Shown here one piece after another: positions 1-8,560 of a stretch of 39,146 nt of DNA. The notes under the pieces are model-generated. The model was given only the letters and a program-made list of their open reading frames with translations, was not told the DNA's origin and made no database searches. Numbering within the stretch: the first letter of the stretch is position 1; each line of letters opens with the position of its first letter. A program made the position numbers and the translations under genes. Source of the DNA: Candidatus Limivivens merdigallinarum (lineage in GTDB: Bacteria > Bacillota > Clostridia > Lachnospirales > Lachnospiraceae); contig DVFT01000051.1 in the NCBI GenBank assembly GCA_018713105.1, forward strand, positions 1 through 39,146. The letters run 5' to 3'.

Positions 1-1727
1 TTCCATGCAGCCGGACGGAAGATCTTCTCGGTCGGTACGTTGTGCATTGCGATGGGGATACGCAGCATAGATGCGAAGGTGATCAGATCTGCGCCAATGT
101 GTCCATAGGAGATTGCACCGTGGTTAGCACCCCAGTTGTTCATTACATCGTATGCAGACTTGAACGGGCCTTCTTTCCCGTCGCATCTCGGAGCGAACCA
201 AGTACACGGCCAGGTGTAGTCGGTACGTTTCCACAGAGTATCGGATACATCTTCCGGAAGCGCTACTGTCCAGCCTTCTGCGATCTGAAGCATCGGTCCA
301 AGGCCTTTGACAAGGTTCAGACGGATCATGGTAGCCGGCATCTGAGCTCTTGTCTCGAAACGGCTGGAGTATCCGCCGCCGCGGAAGTAACCGAGGTCTG
401 CCATGTTCCAGGTGGTTGCATCCATGATAGCCTTCTGGTCTTCCTCCGTCACATTCCACCACTCTTTCATCACACCGTTGCCGTTCTCGTCCTTTGCAGC
501 GCCGCTTGCATCCAGACAGCATGCTCCGGAGTTGATCAGGTGGATGATACCGCCGTTCTCTTTTGCAACGCCTTCCATATCATATCCGGTCACTCTCTTA
601 ACAGCTTCCGGACTCCAGTATGTACGAACATCTGCGAACATCTGTGCGCGGTTGGTCAGTAGTTTCATAAACAGCATTCCAAGACCGTTGAGAACGTCGT
701 TTTCGGTAGCCAGGATGTACGGCTCACGTGCTCCGTTCCAGTCGAAGGTCGTGTTAAGCATAGCCTCTGCAAAGTCGCCGTTGGGATAGAAGTCTGTCCA
801 CTGTCTCTGTCCCTGGAAACCTGCCGCGATTGCGTTGTGGCCGATGGCTTCCTCTGACAGATGCTCTGGGAAGTTCTTGTTTCCGTTCATCAGGTCTTTG
901 ATGATAACAGCCATCTTTACAACGAACTCGAACTGTCTTTCTTTCTCTTCCTGAGATTTCTGCAGTTCAACCGGGTTCTTGTCAAATCCGATGTGGCATT
1001 TTTCTTTTGCCCATGCCAGAGCTTTCTCATATTCAGCCTTGTCATAGATTTCCTCTGTCATACGACGGATGATTTCCACCTCGTCCACAGATTCCACACG
1101 CATGCCAAGATAAGACTCAATGAAGTCCTGATCAATGATGGAACCGCCGATACCCATGGTAACGGAACCGATCTGCAGCCAGGATTTTCCTCTCATGGTT
1201 GCAGCTGCTACTGCAGCACGTCCGAATCTCAGTAATTTTTCTTTTACATCTTCCGGGATAGTCATATCGTCCGCATCCTGAACGTCATGTCCGTAGATAC
1301 CGAATGCAGGAAGTCCCTTCTGTGCATGGGTAGCAAGAACAGATGCCAGATAGACTGCGCCCGGTCTTTCCGTAGCGTTCAGTCCCCATACCGCCTTGAT
1401 CGTCTGGGGATCCATATCCATGGTCTCAGAACCATAGCACCAGCACGGAGTAACGGTCAGGGTGATGTCAACGCCTTCTTTTCTGAATTTCTCAGCGCAG
1501 GCAGCGCTCTCGCCAACACGTCCGATCGTAGAATCAGCAATGACAACCTTCACCGGCTCGCCATTGGAATATTTCAGATTCTCCTCAAAGAGTTTTGCGG
1601 CGTTCTTCGCCATATTCATGGTCTGCTCTTCCAGGGAACCTCTTACATCCAATGCACCTTTACGTCCATCAATGGTAGGTCTGATACCGATTACCGGATA
1701 GCCGCCAATTAATCTGCTTTCTGCCAT
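1..1727 (-). CDS. fucI: L-fucose isomerase, 3' end cut by the window edge
   Basis: Converts L-fucose to L-fuculose in the cytoplasm, the first step of fucose catabolism. 575 residues are visible; the E. coli enzyme has about 591, so only roughly the last 20 are missing. From alignment by memory with E. coli FucI, the metal and catalytic residues are all present: Glu342 in ATENDVLNG, Asp366 in [10 protein letters not shown] and His543 in YGHIGAD. The C-terminal block [16 protein letters not shown] is also characteristic. The start is ATG at 1727, with GGAGG nine bases upstream. The gene is divergent from an AraC-type regulator, which suggests a substrate-induced sugar locus continuing past the left edge. 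Base composition matches the neighbours. The family call is very secure; arabinose activity on the side is possible. Confidence 0.95.
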   Translation of the reverse strand, partial: MAESRLIGGYPVIGIRPTIDGRKGALDVRGSLEEQTMNMAKNAAKLFEENLKYSNGEPVKVVIADSTIGRVGESAACAEKFRKEGVDITLTVTPCWCYGSETMDMDPQTIKAVWGLNATERPGAVYLASVLATHAQKGLPAFGIYGHDVQDADDMTIPEDVKEKLLRFGRAAVAAATMRGKSWLQIGSVTMGIGGSIIDQDFIESYLGMRVESVDEVEIIRRMTEEIYDKAEYEKALAWAKEKCHIGFDKNPVELQKSQEEKERQFEFVVKMAVIIKDLMNGNKNFPEHLSEEAIGHNAIAAGFQGQRQWTDFYPNGDFAEAMLNTTFDWNGAREPYILATENDVLNGLGMLFMKLLTNRAQMFADVRTYWSPEAVKRVTGYDMEGVAKENGGIIHLINSGACCLDASGAAKDENGNGVMKEWWNVTEEDQKAIMDATTWNMADLGYFRGGGYSSRFETRAQMPATMIRLNLVKGLGPMLQIAEGWTVALPEDVSDTLWKRTDYTWPCTWFAPRCDGKEGPFKSAYDVMNNWGANHGAISYGHIGADLITFASMLRIPIAMHNVPTEKIFRPAAW

Positions 1728-1796
1728 TTTGCATTACCTCCATATTTTATAAATTTTTTACAATGGTTCACATTGGAACCTCACGATTGTGTACTA

Positions 1797-1802
1797 ATTA
1801 TA
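1797..1802 (-). promoter_or_regulatory. -10 element of the fucI promoter
   Basis: TATAAT reads on the minus strand about 70 bases upstream of the fucI start. No good -35 hexamer lies 16-18 bases further up (GTGCAA sits at the 17-base position). A strong -10 with a poor -35 fits a promoter needing an activator such as the divergent AraC-type protein. The small dyad TTTGC-AC-GCAAA just upstream could be part of the activator site. Activator dependence is inference. Confidence 0.6.
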
Positions 1803-1844
1803 CAACATTTTCTTCTTCTTTGCACGCAAAATTATGCTTATATA

Positions 1845-1873
1845 TGGACAAATTTTGTCATTTTTGATATGAT
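1845..1873 (+). promoter_or_regulatory. Promoter of the AraC-type regulator, overlapped by a dyad
   Basis: TGGACA (1845-1850) and TATGAT (1868-1873) are separated by 17 bases. Transcription would begin near 1880, which leaves an ATG at 1885 almost leaderless and supports the start at 1912. A 6-1-6 dyad, GACAAA-T-TTTGTC (1847-1859), covers the -35 and spacer, a typical place for autoregulation. Confidence 0.6.
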
Positions 1874-1911
1874 GTCAATAACCTATGAAGCAGACAGAAA
1901 GGAAGGGTTCC

Positions 1912-2832
1912 ATGAAGGCATTTCACGAGGTGAGGACTTACCATTCCGATTTCATGGTATGGCAGTCCGCTTACCGGGACATCAGCTTTGTGGCGCACTG
2001 GCATCAGGAAATTGAACTGATGTACGTCCGTTCCGGAACCGCCCATATGAGCATCAACGAGCATACCTTCACCGCCCGAAAAGGCGACCTGGTCATTGTG
2101 GATACGGGGGATTTCCACTACTGTGATTCCCGCAATGCCAGAAACGAGCTGGATTTTCTGATCTTCGATCCCAGTGTGGTGAGTTCTTTTTACCATCATT
2201 CCAATTTTGCGCATCCCCTGATCTCAAGCAAATCACTAAAAGAATGGGATCTGGCAGGCGATGTGGAAACTCTTTACGCCTCCATCCACCGGGAACTTGA
2301 GAATCAGGACAAATATTACAAAGAGATCGTCACCGCCACTCTTCGTTCCTTTTGGTACCGGATCCGCCGCCGTATTCCCAGAGATCTAAAGGACCAGGAA
2401 GAGAGCGGTCATTCAAGGATGCTCTTCGATATGCAGAAACTCCTCTCCTATATGGACATCCATTATGCAGACAATATCACCCTTTCCTTTGCTGCCGAGA
2501 AAATGAATTTCAGCGAAAGCTATTTTTCCAGAGTGTTCAAGCGCATCATCGGGATCAATTTCATCAGCTACCTGAATCTGGTCCGCATCGAGCATGCAGC
2601 ACAGGCTCTCAAAAATACCAGCCAAAAGGTCACGGAAATCGCTCTGAACTGCGGCTTCAACAATATCCGCACCTTTAACCGGGTATTCAAGGACATCACC
2701 GGATACACCCCCAGCCAGTTCGTGACTTTGACCGATCCGGATTCCATCAACCTGTCCTACTACAAGCGGAAATCACCGGAACGGGAGTTCGTGGAAAATG
2801 ATTCCCTCACTCTGGTGAGGAACAAATCCTAA
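1912..2832 (+). CDS. AraC-family transcriptional regulator, likely of the fucose genes
   Basis: A 306-residue DNA-binding regulator. The N-terminal half is a cupin-like sensor (AHWHQEIELMYVRSG, later GDLVIVDTGDFHY). The last ~100 residues are the double helix-turn-helix of AraC proteins (SFAAEKMNFSESYFSRVFK, then the closing block ITGYTPSQFV). I place the start at 1912 because GGAAGGG lies four bases upstream; the in-frame ATG at 1885 has no ribosome binding site and sits almost on the predicted transcription start. The gene is divergent from fucI, so activation of fucI by fucose or a derivative is the natural inference; the ligand is not visible. It is followed after 10 bases by a DUF402 gene, probably on the same transcript. 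Confidence 0.9.
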   Translation: MKAFHEVRTYHSDFMVWQSAYRDISFVAHWHQEIELMYVRSGTAHMSINEHTFTARKGDLVIVDTGDFHYCDSRNARNELDFLIFDPSVVSSFYHHSNFAHPLISSKSLKEWDLAGDVETLYASIHRELENQDKYYKEIVTATLRSFWYRIRRRIPRDLKDQEESGHSRMLFDMQKLLSYMDIHYADNITLSFAAEKMNFSESYFSRVFKRIIGINFISYLNLVRIEHAAQALKNTSQKVTEIALNCGFNNIRTFNRVFKDITGYTPSQFVTLTDPDSINLSYYKRKSPEREFVENDSLTLVRNKS

Positions 2833-2842
2833 GGAGGAGCCT

Positions 2843-3322
2843 ATGAAAACACCGATTTTGTATCGAAAACGCCTGATCCCGGAGGAGTGTATTTTGTTGA
2901 AAGACGACGTGCTCCTGTACCGGGACGACCGCATCATCGTCACCAAGTGGGACACCCTGAAGCCGAAGAAGAATCTGGCGCATGGGTATTCCTGCTATTT
3001 CCTGGATCACGGAGTGAAGGTCAGCAAATTCTATGACCATGAGGATCACCTGATCTGCTGGTACTGTGACATTGTCTCCTACACCTACGCCCCGGATACG
3101 GATACCTACATTTTTACGGATCTCTTAGCTGATGTGCTGGTATACCCGGACGGATTCGTGAAGGTGGTGGATCTGGATGAGCTTGCCATCGCCAATGAGA
3201 CGCATATCATCTCGCCGGTGCAGCTGAACCAGGCTCTGCGCATCGTGGACTGGCTGCTGAACCGGATCTACCGGGGGGAATTCGGGGAACTCACCCGCAG
3301 GATCGAGGAGCGGGAAGCATAA
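2843..3322 (+). CDS. DUF402 family protein (possible nucleotide phosphatase)
   Basis: 159 residues, cytoplasmic, no signal peptide. The acidic middle (WYCDIVSYTYAPDTDTYIFTD, then LADVLVYPDGFVKVVDLDEL) is the usual DUF402 pattern. Characterised relatives include a nucleoside tri-/diphosphate phosphatase and the fosfomycin-pathway protein FomD, both using metal bound by clustered acidic residues. That activity is inferred for this protein. Its start has AAGGAGG eight bases upstream, immediately after the AraC-type gene's stop, so the two are probably co-transcribed and end at the hairpin that follows. A role in fucose use is not evident; the linkage may be accidental. Confidence 0.8.
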   Translation: MKTPILYRKRLIPEECILLKDDVLLYRDDRIIVTKWDTLKPKKNLAHGYSCYFLDHGVKVSKFYDHEDHLICWYCDIVSYTYAPDTDTYIFTDLLADVLVYPDGFVKVVDLDELAIANETHIISPVQLNQALRIVDWLLNRIYRGEFGELTRRIEEREA

Positions 3323-3342
3323 AACTTGCTGATCGTATAGGT

Positions 3343-3378
3343 AAAGCGGAGAAACCGTTTTAGGCGGCTCTCCGCTTT
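3343..3378 (+). terminator. Rho-independent terminator, possibly bidirectional
   Basis: A perfect 10-bp stem (AAAGCGGAGA, 3343-3352, with its complement at 3369-3378) is followed by a T-rich tail on the plus strand. It ends the AraC/DUF402 transcript. Read from the other side, only three T residues follow, so termination of the convergent seven-gene operon here would be weaker. Confidence 0.8.
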
Positions 3379-3388
3379 TCTATATTTA

Positions 3389-5104
3389 TCATATCCACGC
3401 ATCCACAAAATAGAAGGTAAACCGGCTGATGCCGCCAAGCCCTTCCCCGATATGCTGGCAGAATGCCTTGTAGAAATTCCGCACCCGCGTGGTATCTTCC
3501 TTCGTCTCCTCCTTAGGACCATAGCTTAAGTCCAGCACCAGGCGCATGACTTGCGTCATCTCTTCCCGGTTCAGCCACGGGAACGCCTTCATGACCGCTT
3601 CCACAAAACTCATATCGGAGGTATCTGCCTCCCGGTCCAGCCCCTGGACCGTCATGACCTCGTACAGATCCTGGAACAGCTCTTTGCTGTTCTTTTTCTT
3701 GCGCTTTTCCCTTAAATATTCCCGTCTCAGCACCAGCCCCACAGCCATTCCCACAATGCAGAGGAGCAGAATGGGAAAGATCCAGAGAAGCGACGGCGCC
3801 GCAATGGACGGTTCTCCTGAAAACTCACTCTGCTGCTCCGTCTCCGTCTCAGCTGTAGCTACGGCTGTCTGGGGATCGGAGGGCTGCACCTCCGAAGACT
3901 GCCCTTCCGCGCTCACTGCACTTCCGCCTCCGTTTTCTCCCAGTGCGCTCAGATCCTGGGAGCTGGAGCCGCCGTTGTCCTCGATGACCCTTGGAGGGGT
4001 GGTCTCGATGGTCACCCAGCCTACCCCGTCCTGGTAAATTTCGATCCATGCATGCGCCTGGCTGTCCGGCACGTCTGCCGCGTAGGTACCCTCCTCCGTG
4101 AGATAGAACATATCTGCCGGGATCAGGTAGCCGGTGACATAATGAGCCGGAATCCCATAGATGCGGAACATCAGCGCCGCTGTGGTGGCATAGTGAATGC
4201 AGTAGCCTTCCTTCCTGTCGAAGAAGAAATACTCCGCACAGTCCACATCCGAAGGAAATTCCCCGACCTTCAGATTATAGGTCGTTTGGCTTGCCAGGGT
4301 CTCCAGGATAAACTGGTTGGCCGATTCGATGTTGTCCTGAGGGTGCTCCTGACAAAATGCCACAAGACGGGACAGGCTGTCTGAAGGATAATCCAGACAG
4401 TTCTCCGGAAGGTAAGGATCTCCCGATTCTTCCCAATAGCTTCCCCTGTATGTATTGCCGATAAAACGCCCCCAATAGACATAGTCCGTGGGCTGCTCCT
4501 CCAGTTCCACATGGATCGCCACATCGCCGGTAAACTGAGGACCGTCTGGCATGGATTCCAGGCTTCCTCCGGAATATACCCCGTCCATATCGGGGGACTG
4601 CAGTTCTTCCGGCACGACCTCTTCCATCACGTCCAAAAGCGATGTATCCTGGATCCTTGCCCGCAGTTCCTTCACGTCACCGAAGGCTGCCTCAAGGGTG
4701 GGGATCCCCACGTAATAGCTGACTGCCAGGAAAATACTGCCTACCAGAACCAGGATTGCCCCACATTGGAGTGCTACCTTGTAATGGTGGCGGCTGTGTC
4801 CCACCGTCTTGGTCGCCAGAATATAGAGCACCATGACGCTGATCGTCGCCAAGGAGGGCGTCTGCCTGCCCAAAAGCACCAGAACCAAAAAGCCTGCCAT
4901 CATACAATAGGCGAGCACCCGAAAGACCCCCAGGAAAAAACCGCCGATCAGGATAGCCGCAAGGACAATGACGATCCCGATTGTGAGAAAGCCTGCAAGC
5001 CCTCTCTCCTCCATTCCCTGCCACCAGTAATTCAGGTCAACACTGAAGACCCATCGGAATCCCTCGTTCAAAATTGTAAGAAACGTAAAAAAATCCTGCC
5101 TCAT
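3389..5104 (-). CDS. Membrane transglutaminase-like protein (TgpA/YebA type)
   Basis: 571 residues. Hydrophobic segments near 37-60, 62-80, 85-100 and 113-133 place the N-terminus in the membrane. An extracellular transglutaminase-core domain follows (~230-370), then a Ser/Gly/Gln-rich linker, a final membrane helix near 420-445 and a cytoplasmic tail. The papain-like triad is visible: Cys302 (EGYCIHYATTAALM), His351 (QAHAWIEIY) and Glu367 (GWVTIETTPP), the last where many family members have Asp. The substrate is unknown; relatives act at the cell surface and are nearly always encoded beside DUF58 and MoxR genes, as here. The start overlaps the DUF58 stop by four bases (ATGA), indicating translational coupling. 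Confidence 0.88.
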   Translation of the reverse strand: MRQDFFTFLTILNEGFRWVFSVDLNYWWQGMEERGLAGFLTIGIVIVLAAILIGGFFLGVFRVLAYCMMAGFLVLVLLGRQTPSLATISVMVLYILATKTVGHSRHHYKVALQCGAILVLVGSIFLAVSYYVGIPTLEAAFGDVKELRARIQDTSLLDVMEEVVPEELQSPDMDGVYSGGSLESMPDGPQFTGDVAIHVELEEQPTDYVYWGRFIGNTYRGSYWEESGDPYLPENCLDYPSDSLSRLVAFCQEHPQDNIESANQFILETLASQTTYNLKVGEFPSDVDCAEYFFFDRKEGYCIHYATTAALMFRIYGIPAHYVTGYLIPADMFYLTEEGTYAADVPDSQAHAWIEIYQDGVGWVTIETTPPRVIEDNGGSSSQDLSALGENGGGSAVSAEGQSSEVQPSDPQTAVATAETETEQQSEFSGEPSIAAPSLLWIFPILLLCIVGMAVGLVLRREYLREKRKKKNSKELFQDLYEVMTVQGLDREADTSDMSFVEAVMKAFPWLNREEMTQVMRLVLDLSYGPKEETKEDTTRVRNFYKAFCQHIGEGLGGISRFTFYFVDAWI

Positions 5105-6180
5105 AGTATCACCTGTTCTTCCTTACCGCCGAAATCCGCGAAGCTCTCGCCGTTCACAATCAGCTCATGGCTGGTCTTGAGCAGCACGGTGGCTGCTGGT
5201 TTCTCTCCCGGATATTCCTTGTCATAACCTTCCAAGATATCGTATTCCCGGATATAGGGCACCGCCGCCAGCAGAAGGTCTACCATCTCGTAGGCATCCT
5301 CCTCGTTCTCCACCAGGCATTTCATCAGCTGTCCCGTCGTATCGTCAAACCATGCGGCGGTATGGCGCACTCCCTGCTCCATCATGGAAAAGGACAGGGA
5401 GGCAAAAGTCTCCAGAAGCTTGTCCATCCGCCTTGCCCCATAGGTTTCAGCGCGGTCATGGTACAGATCCAGTAGGAGCAGAACCTGCACGCCCTCCGGT
5501 TTGCTGAATTCCTTGACCATCCATTGTTCCAGACGGGCGCTCAGCTTCCAGTGGATCGATTTCATGGAATCCCCCGGACGATATTCCCGGAGTGCAAAGA
5601 TCTCCGTGACATCGTCCCCCTTTTGATGGGGATCGTACTCGTCGCTGTCCGCCATATAAAGCCTGGTTTCCGGGCTGATGAACATAGGAATTTCCTGGAT
5701 ATTCGGCAAAATATTGACAAAGATGCTGTCCGAAAATTTCAATTTTTTGGAAAAGATCTTCAGATAGTCATAGACTCGGAAGGTGTCAATAAAGAAATAG
5801 ATTCTTCCGCAGTAGGACATGGTAAACAGTTCCTTATGGCGGACGCTCCCCTTTGGCCCAAGCCCCAAAGTAATTTCGTGTTTCCCTACATCCTTGGAAT
5901 AATCGCTCTCATAATACATCCGGGCTTTGAGCATAGGGATAGGCAGAATCCCTGTGTTAGTAATCCGAAGTTCCACCGGAAACTCCTTTCCCTTCTCTAC
6001 AACGGGGATCTGCACATAAAGCTCTGCCTTCACATGGAATTTGAAATACCAGGACACCATATAGAGGAACACTGCCAGCATCAGCTCAAATGCCAGCAGG
6101 AACATTCCGGCATCCCCGTCATACATGATGGAAACGTACAGGGTCAGAAGCACCAGAATGAGATATCCGATCTTTCTCAT
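5101..6180 (-). CDS. DUF58 domain membrane protein
   Basis: 359 residues. Two membrane segments lie at the N-terminus. The DUF58 signature is EYRPGDSMKSIHWKLSAR, followed by a von Willebrand A-like fold (VQVLLLLDLYHDRAE). Such proteins pair with MoxR ATPases and transglutaminase-like proteins; the biochemical role is unsettled. I choose the ATG at 6180, one base past the MoxR stop, with GCAGGGA upstream, rather than the ATG at 6237, which lies inside moxR and would add 19 residues before the natural membrane start MRKIGYLIL. The stop overlaps the next gene by four bases. One transcript with both neighbours is nearly certain. Confidence 0.88.
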   Translation of the reverse strand: MRKIGYLILVLLTLYVSIMYDGDAGMFLLAFELMLAVFLYMVSWYFKFHVKAELYVQIPVVEKGKEFPVELRITNTGILPIPMLKARMYYESDYSKDVGKHEITLGLGPKGSVRHKELFTMSYCGRIYFFIDTFRVYDYLKIFSKKLKFSDSIFVNILPNIQEIPMFISPETRLYMADSDEYDPHQKGDDVTEIFALREYRPGDSMKSIHWKLSARLEQWMVKEFSKPEGVQVLLLLDLYHDRAETYGARRMDKLLETFASLSFSMMEQGVRHTAAWFDDTTGQLMKCLVENEEDAYEMVDLLLAAVPYIREYDILEGYDKEYPGEKPAATVLLKTSHELIVNGESFADFGGKEEQVIL

Positions 6181-6181
6181 A

Positions 6182-7129
6182 TCATCCCTGCCTTTTCCCA
6201 GGTACCGGTTTGGGTACGCTTTCCAAGATATTTTCAATGATTCCGTCCGCAGTCACATGGTTGACCCTTGCCTTGGCGTTCATCATGATCCTATGGATTA
6301 CCACATCTTTAAATACGTCCGATACATCGGAGGGCACCACATAATTTCTCCCATTCAGATAGGCAGAAGCCTTCGCCATGCGGGTCAGGGCAATGGTTCC
6401 TCTGGGGCTGACTCCCAGCTGCAGCATCGGATGCTCTCTGGTCGCCGCCACCAGGTGGGCGATGTACTGGTAGAGCACATCATGAATGAAAACCTGCTCC
6501 ACCTCTGCCTGCATCTCTAAGATCTCCTCGCCGTTTACCACGGGTACGATATTTTCCAGAGGATTCTGCCCATTGTGGTTCTTGATGATCTCGATCTCAT
6601 GCTCCACATCGGGATATCCCATGGAGGTACAGATCATAAAACGATCCAGCTGGGAATCCGGAAGCATCTGGGTTCCCGAAGAACCCGCCGGGTTCTGGGT
6701 AGCGATCACGATAAAGGGCTTGGGCACCTCCCTGGTCACACCGTCCACCGTCACGTTCCCTTCCTCCATAACCTCCAGGAGAGCGGACTGTGTCTTCGGT
6801 GAGGTCCGGTTGATCTCATCTGCCAGAAACAGATTGCACATGATAGGTCCCGGCTGGTAGACAAACTCTGAGGTATCCTTCCGGTAAATGGAGAATCCTG
6901 TGATGTCAGAAGGCATGACATCCGGCGTAAACTGCATACGGTTCTCCTCCAGGGAGCAGCTTCTGGAAAAAGCCAGTGCCATGGTTGTCTTTCCTACCCC
7001 TGGGATATCGTCCATCAGTACATGCCCGCCTCCCAGGATTGCCATCAGAATCTTTTCCACACAGTCATCTTTTCCGATGACTGCTTTCTTCACCTCTGCC
7101 ATGATGGCAGCCGCTTTGTTTCCATTCAT
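6182..7129 (-). CDS. MoxR-family AAA+ ATPase
   Basis: 315 residues, cytoplasmic. Walker A is PGVGKTT (residues 43-49), Walker B is LFLADE (100-105), and the sensor region includes FIVIATQNPAGSSGT. The C-terminal lid contains GVSPRGTIALTRMAKA, typical of MoxR. These ATPases act as chaperone-like partners of vWA/DUF58 proteins, and the next gene is such a partner. The start at 7129 has AAGGAG eight or nine bases upstream. It lies 34 bases after the dCMP deaminase gene with no terminator between them, so it belongs to the operon beginning at tsaC. Confidence 0.93.
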   Translation of the reverse strand: MNGNKAAAIMAEVKKAVIGKDDCVEKILMAILGGGHVLMDDIPGVGKTTMALAFSRSCSLEENRMQFTPDVMPSDITGFSIYRKDTSEFVYQPGPIMCNLFLADEINRTSPKTQSALLEVMEEGNVTVDGVTREVPKPFIVIATQNPAGSSGTQMLPDSQLDRFMICTSMGYPDVEHEIEIIKNHNGQNPLENIVPVVNGEEILEMQAEVEQVFIHDVLYQYIAHLVAATREHPMLQLGVSPRGTIALTRMAKASAYLNGRNYVVPSDVSDVFKDVVIHRIMMNAKARVNHVTADGIIENILESVPKPVPGKRQG

Positions 7130-7163
7130 ATGATTTACTCCTTCTCATCTCCGCTTTGTATCT

Positions 7164-7649
7164 TCATACCTCTATCTGAAGCTTCCGTCCTGTCCGCTTG
7201 TAGCGGCAGAACTCCACGCCAGCCGCTGCCATCATCCGTTTGGACGCGATGACGGATGCCGTGTCTGCGTATTTGTCACAGTCATAGACCACCTTCTTGA
7301 TCCCTGCCTGGATGATCGCCTTGGCACACTCGTTGCAAGGAAAAAGCGTCACATAGAGCTTTGCCCCCTCAAGGCTTCCGCCGCGGTAATTCAGAATCGC
7401 GTTCAGCTCACTGTGCGTGCTGTAAAAATACTTGTTTTCCAGAGGTTCCCCTTCCCTCTCCCAAGGAAACTCATCGTCGGAACATCCGATGGGAAAGCCG
7501 TTGTATCCCATAGACAGAATCTTGTTGTCGGGGCTTACGATACAGGCTCCCACCTGTGTATTGGGGTCTTTGGAGCGCATACCGGAAAGATATGCCACCC
7601 CCATGAAATATTCATCCCAACTGATATAGTCTTTGCGTTTTCCTCCCAT
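7164..7649 (-). CDS. dCMP deaminase (ComE operon protein 2 type)
   Basis: 161 residues. Zinc-dependent cytidylate deaminase making dUMP for dTMP synthesis. The zinc site is His79 with the catalytic Glu81 (STHSELNAI) and Cys105/Cys108 (FPCNECAK). The N-terminal SWDEYFMGVAYLSGMRSKDPNTQVG block is typical of the family. Length is normal. AAGGAG precedes the start at a good distance. It follows rpiB by 15 bases in the same operon. A more general cytidine/deoxycytidylate deaminase is the only realistic alternative. Confidence 0.92.
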   Translation of the reverse strand: MGGKRKDYISWDEYFMGVAYLSGMRSKDPNTQVGACIVSPDNKILSMGYNGFPIGCSDDEFPWEREGEPLENKYFYSTHSELNAILNYRGGSLEGAKLYVTLFPCNECAKAIIQAGIKKVVYDCDKYADTASVIASKRMMAAAGVEFCRYKRTGRKLQIEV

Positions 7650-7664
7650 ATCACCTTACTCCTT

Positions 7665-8096
7665 TTATTCCTCCTCAATCATGGAAATCCTTCTCTGATG
7701 GCGTTCTTCCCCCGAAAACGGCGTATTCAAAAAGGTGTCTACGATCTTGACTGCCAGTCCGGGTCCCACTACCCTTCCGCCCAATGCCAAGATATTGGCA
7801 TCGTTGTGCAGCCTGGTCGCCTCCGCCATAAAGCAGTCTGTGCAGAGCGCCGCCCGGATTCCTTTCACCTTGTTGGCTGTGATGGAGATTCCGATCCCTG
7901 TCCCGCAGATCAGGATTCCTTTCTCACATTCACCGGACGCCACGCTTTTGGCGACCGCTTTGCCGTAGATTGGATAATCCACGGACTCCTCGTTGTAGGA
8001 ACCAAAATCCTTATAGGGGACCTCCCTCTCCTCCAGATATTTGATAATTTCCTGTTTTAATGCATATCCTCCCTGGTCACTGCCCAGTGCTAACAT
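7665..8096 (-). CDS. rpiB: Ribose-5-phosphate isomerase B
   Basis: 143 residues. Interconverts ribose 5-phosphate and ribulose 5-phosphate in the pentose phosphate pathway. The catalytic Cys64 sits in ILICGTGIGISITANK, and the phosphate-binding block RLHNDANILALGGRVVG is intact. One oddity: the N-terminal motif reads GSDQGGYALK where the family has Asp-His (GCDHVGFILK in E. coli), so Gln8 replaces the usual His; the effect cannot be judged from sequence. The start overlaps the phosphatase-like gene by seven bases. The order tsaC, phosphatase, rpiB recalls B. subtilis ywlC-ywlE-ywlF. A related hexose-phosphate isomerase (LacAB type) is less likely. Confidence 0.9.
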   Translation of the reverse strand: MLALGSDQGGYALKQEIIKYLEEREVPYKDFGSYNEESVDYPIYGKAVAKSVASGECEKGILICGTGIGISITANKVKGIRAALCTDCFMAEATRLHNDANILALGGRVVGPGLAVKIVDTFLNTPFSGEERHQRRISMIEEE

Positions 8097-8551
8097 AACA
8101 GCTCCTCCTCATTTAATTTAATCACCAGCTTCGCAATCAGGCTCTCTATCAGCTCATAGCAGGCTCCGTAGTCCTGGAGGGTGCCGCCCAGCGGATTCTG
8201 GATCTCCTCGGTACTGCCCACAAAGGCAGAGAGCAGATAGACGTTGACTGCGTTCTCATAATTTTCAAAAATTTTCAGCTTATCCGTCTCATCCAGAGCC
8301 AAGATCAGGTTTCTCTCGTCGAAATCCTCCTCCTTCAGCACTTCTGCCCTATGATTCTTCATCGAAATTCCATGGCTTTTCAAAACGGCTTCCGCTTTCT
8401 GATTGATCGGCTCGGGAAATAGTACCACCAAGCCTCTCGATTCAATTTCCAAATCCCCCAACAGATATTTGCTCTTCATGATTCCCTCAGCCATGGGACC
8501 TCGCAGAGTATTACTGTTGCTCACAAATATCAGTTTATCATATCGTTTCAT
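8090..8551 (-). CDS. Low-molecular-weight protein phosphatase homologue lacking the catalytic cysteine
   Basis: 153 residues with the LMW protein-tyrosine/arginine phosphatase fold. The P-loop, normally C-x5-R (VCTGNTCRSPMAE in YwlE-like enzymes), reads VSNSNTLRGPMAE: Ser11 is in the nucleophile position, Arg17 is kept and the following Ser is Gly. The general-acid loop, normally DPFGG, reads NPLGG, so Asp is replaced by Asn119. Both chemical residues are therefore gone, yet the rest of the protein is well formed, with no stops or frameshift. It sits where active ywlE is found in B. subtilis. I infer a pseudophosphatase or binding protein. It starts nine bases after tsaC and overlaps rpiB by seven bases. 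Confidence 0.85.
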   Translation of the reverse strand: MKRYDKLIFVSNSNTLRGPMAEGIMKSKYLLGDLEIESRGLVVLFPEPINQKAEAVLKSHGISMKNHRAEVLKEEDFDERNLILALDETDKLKIFENYENAVNVYLLSAFVGSTEEIQNPLGGTLQDYGACYELIESLIAKLVIKLNEEELLC

Positions 8552-8560
8552 ATCATCACC

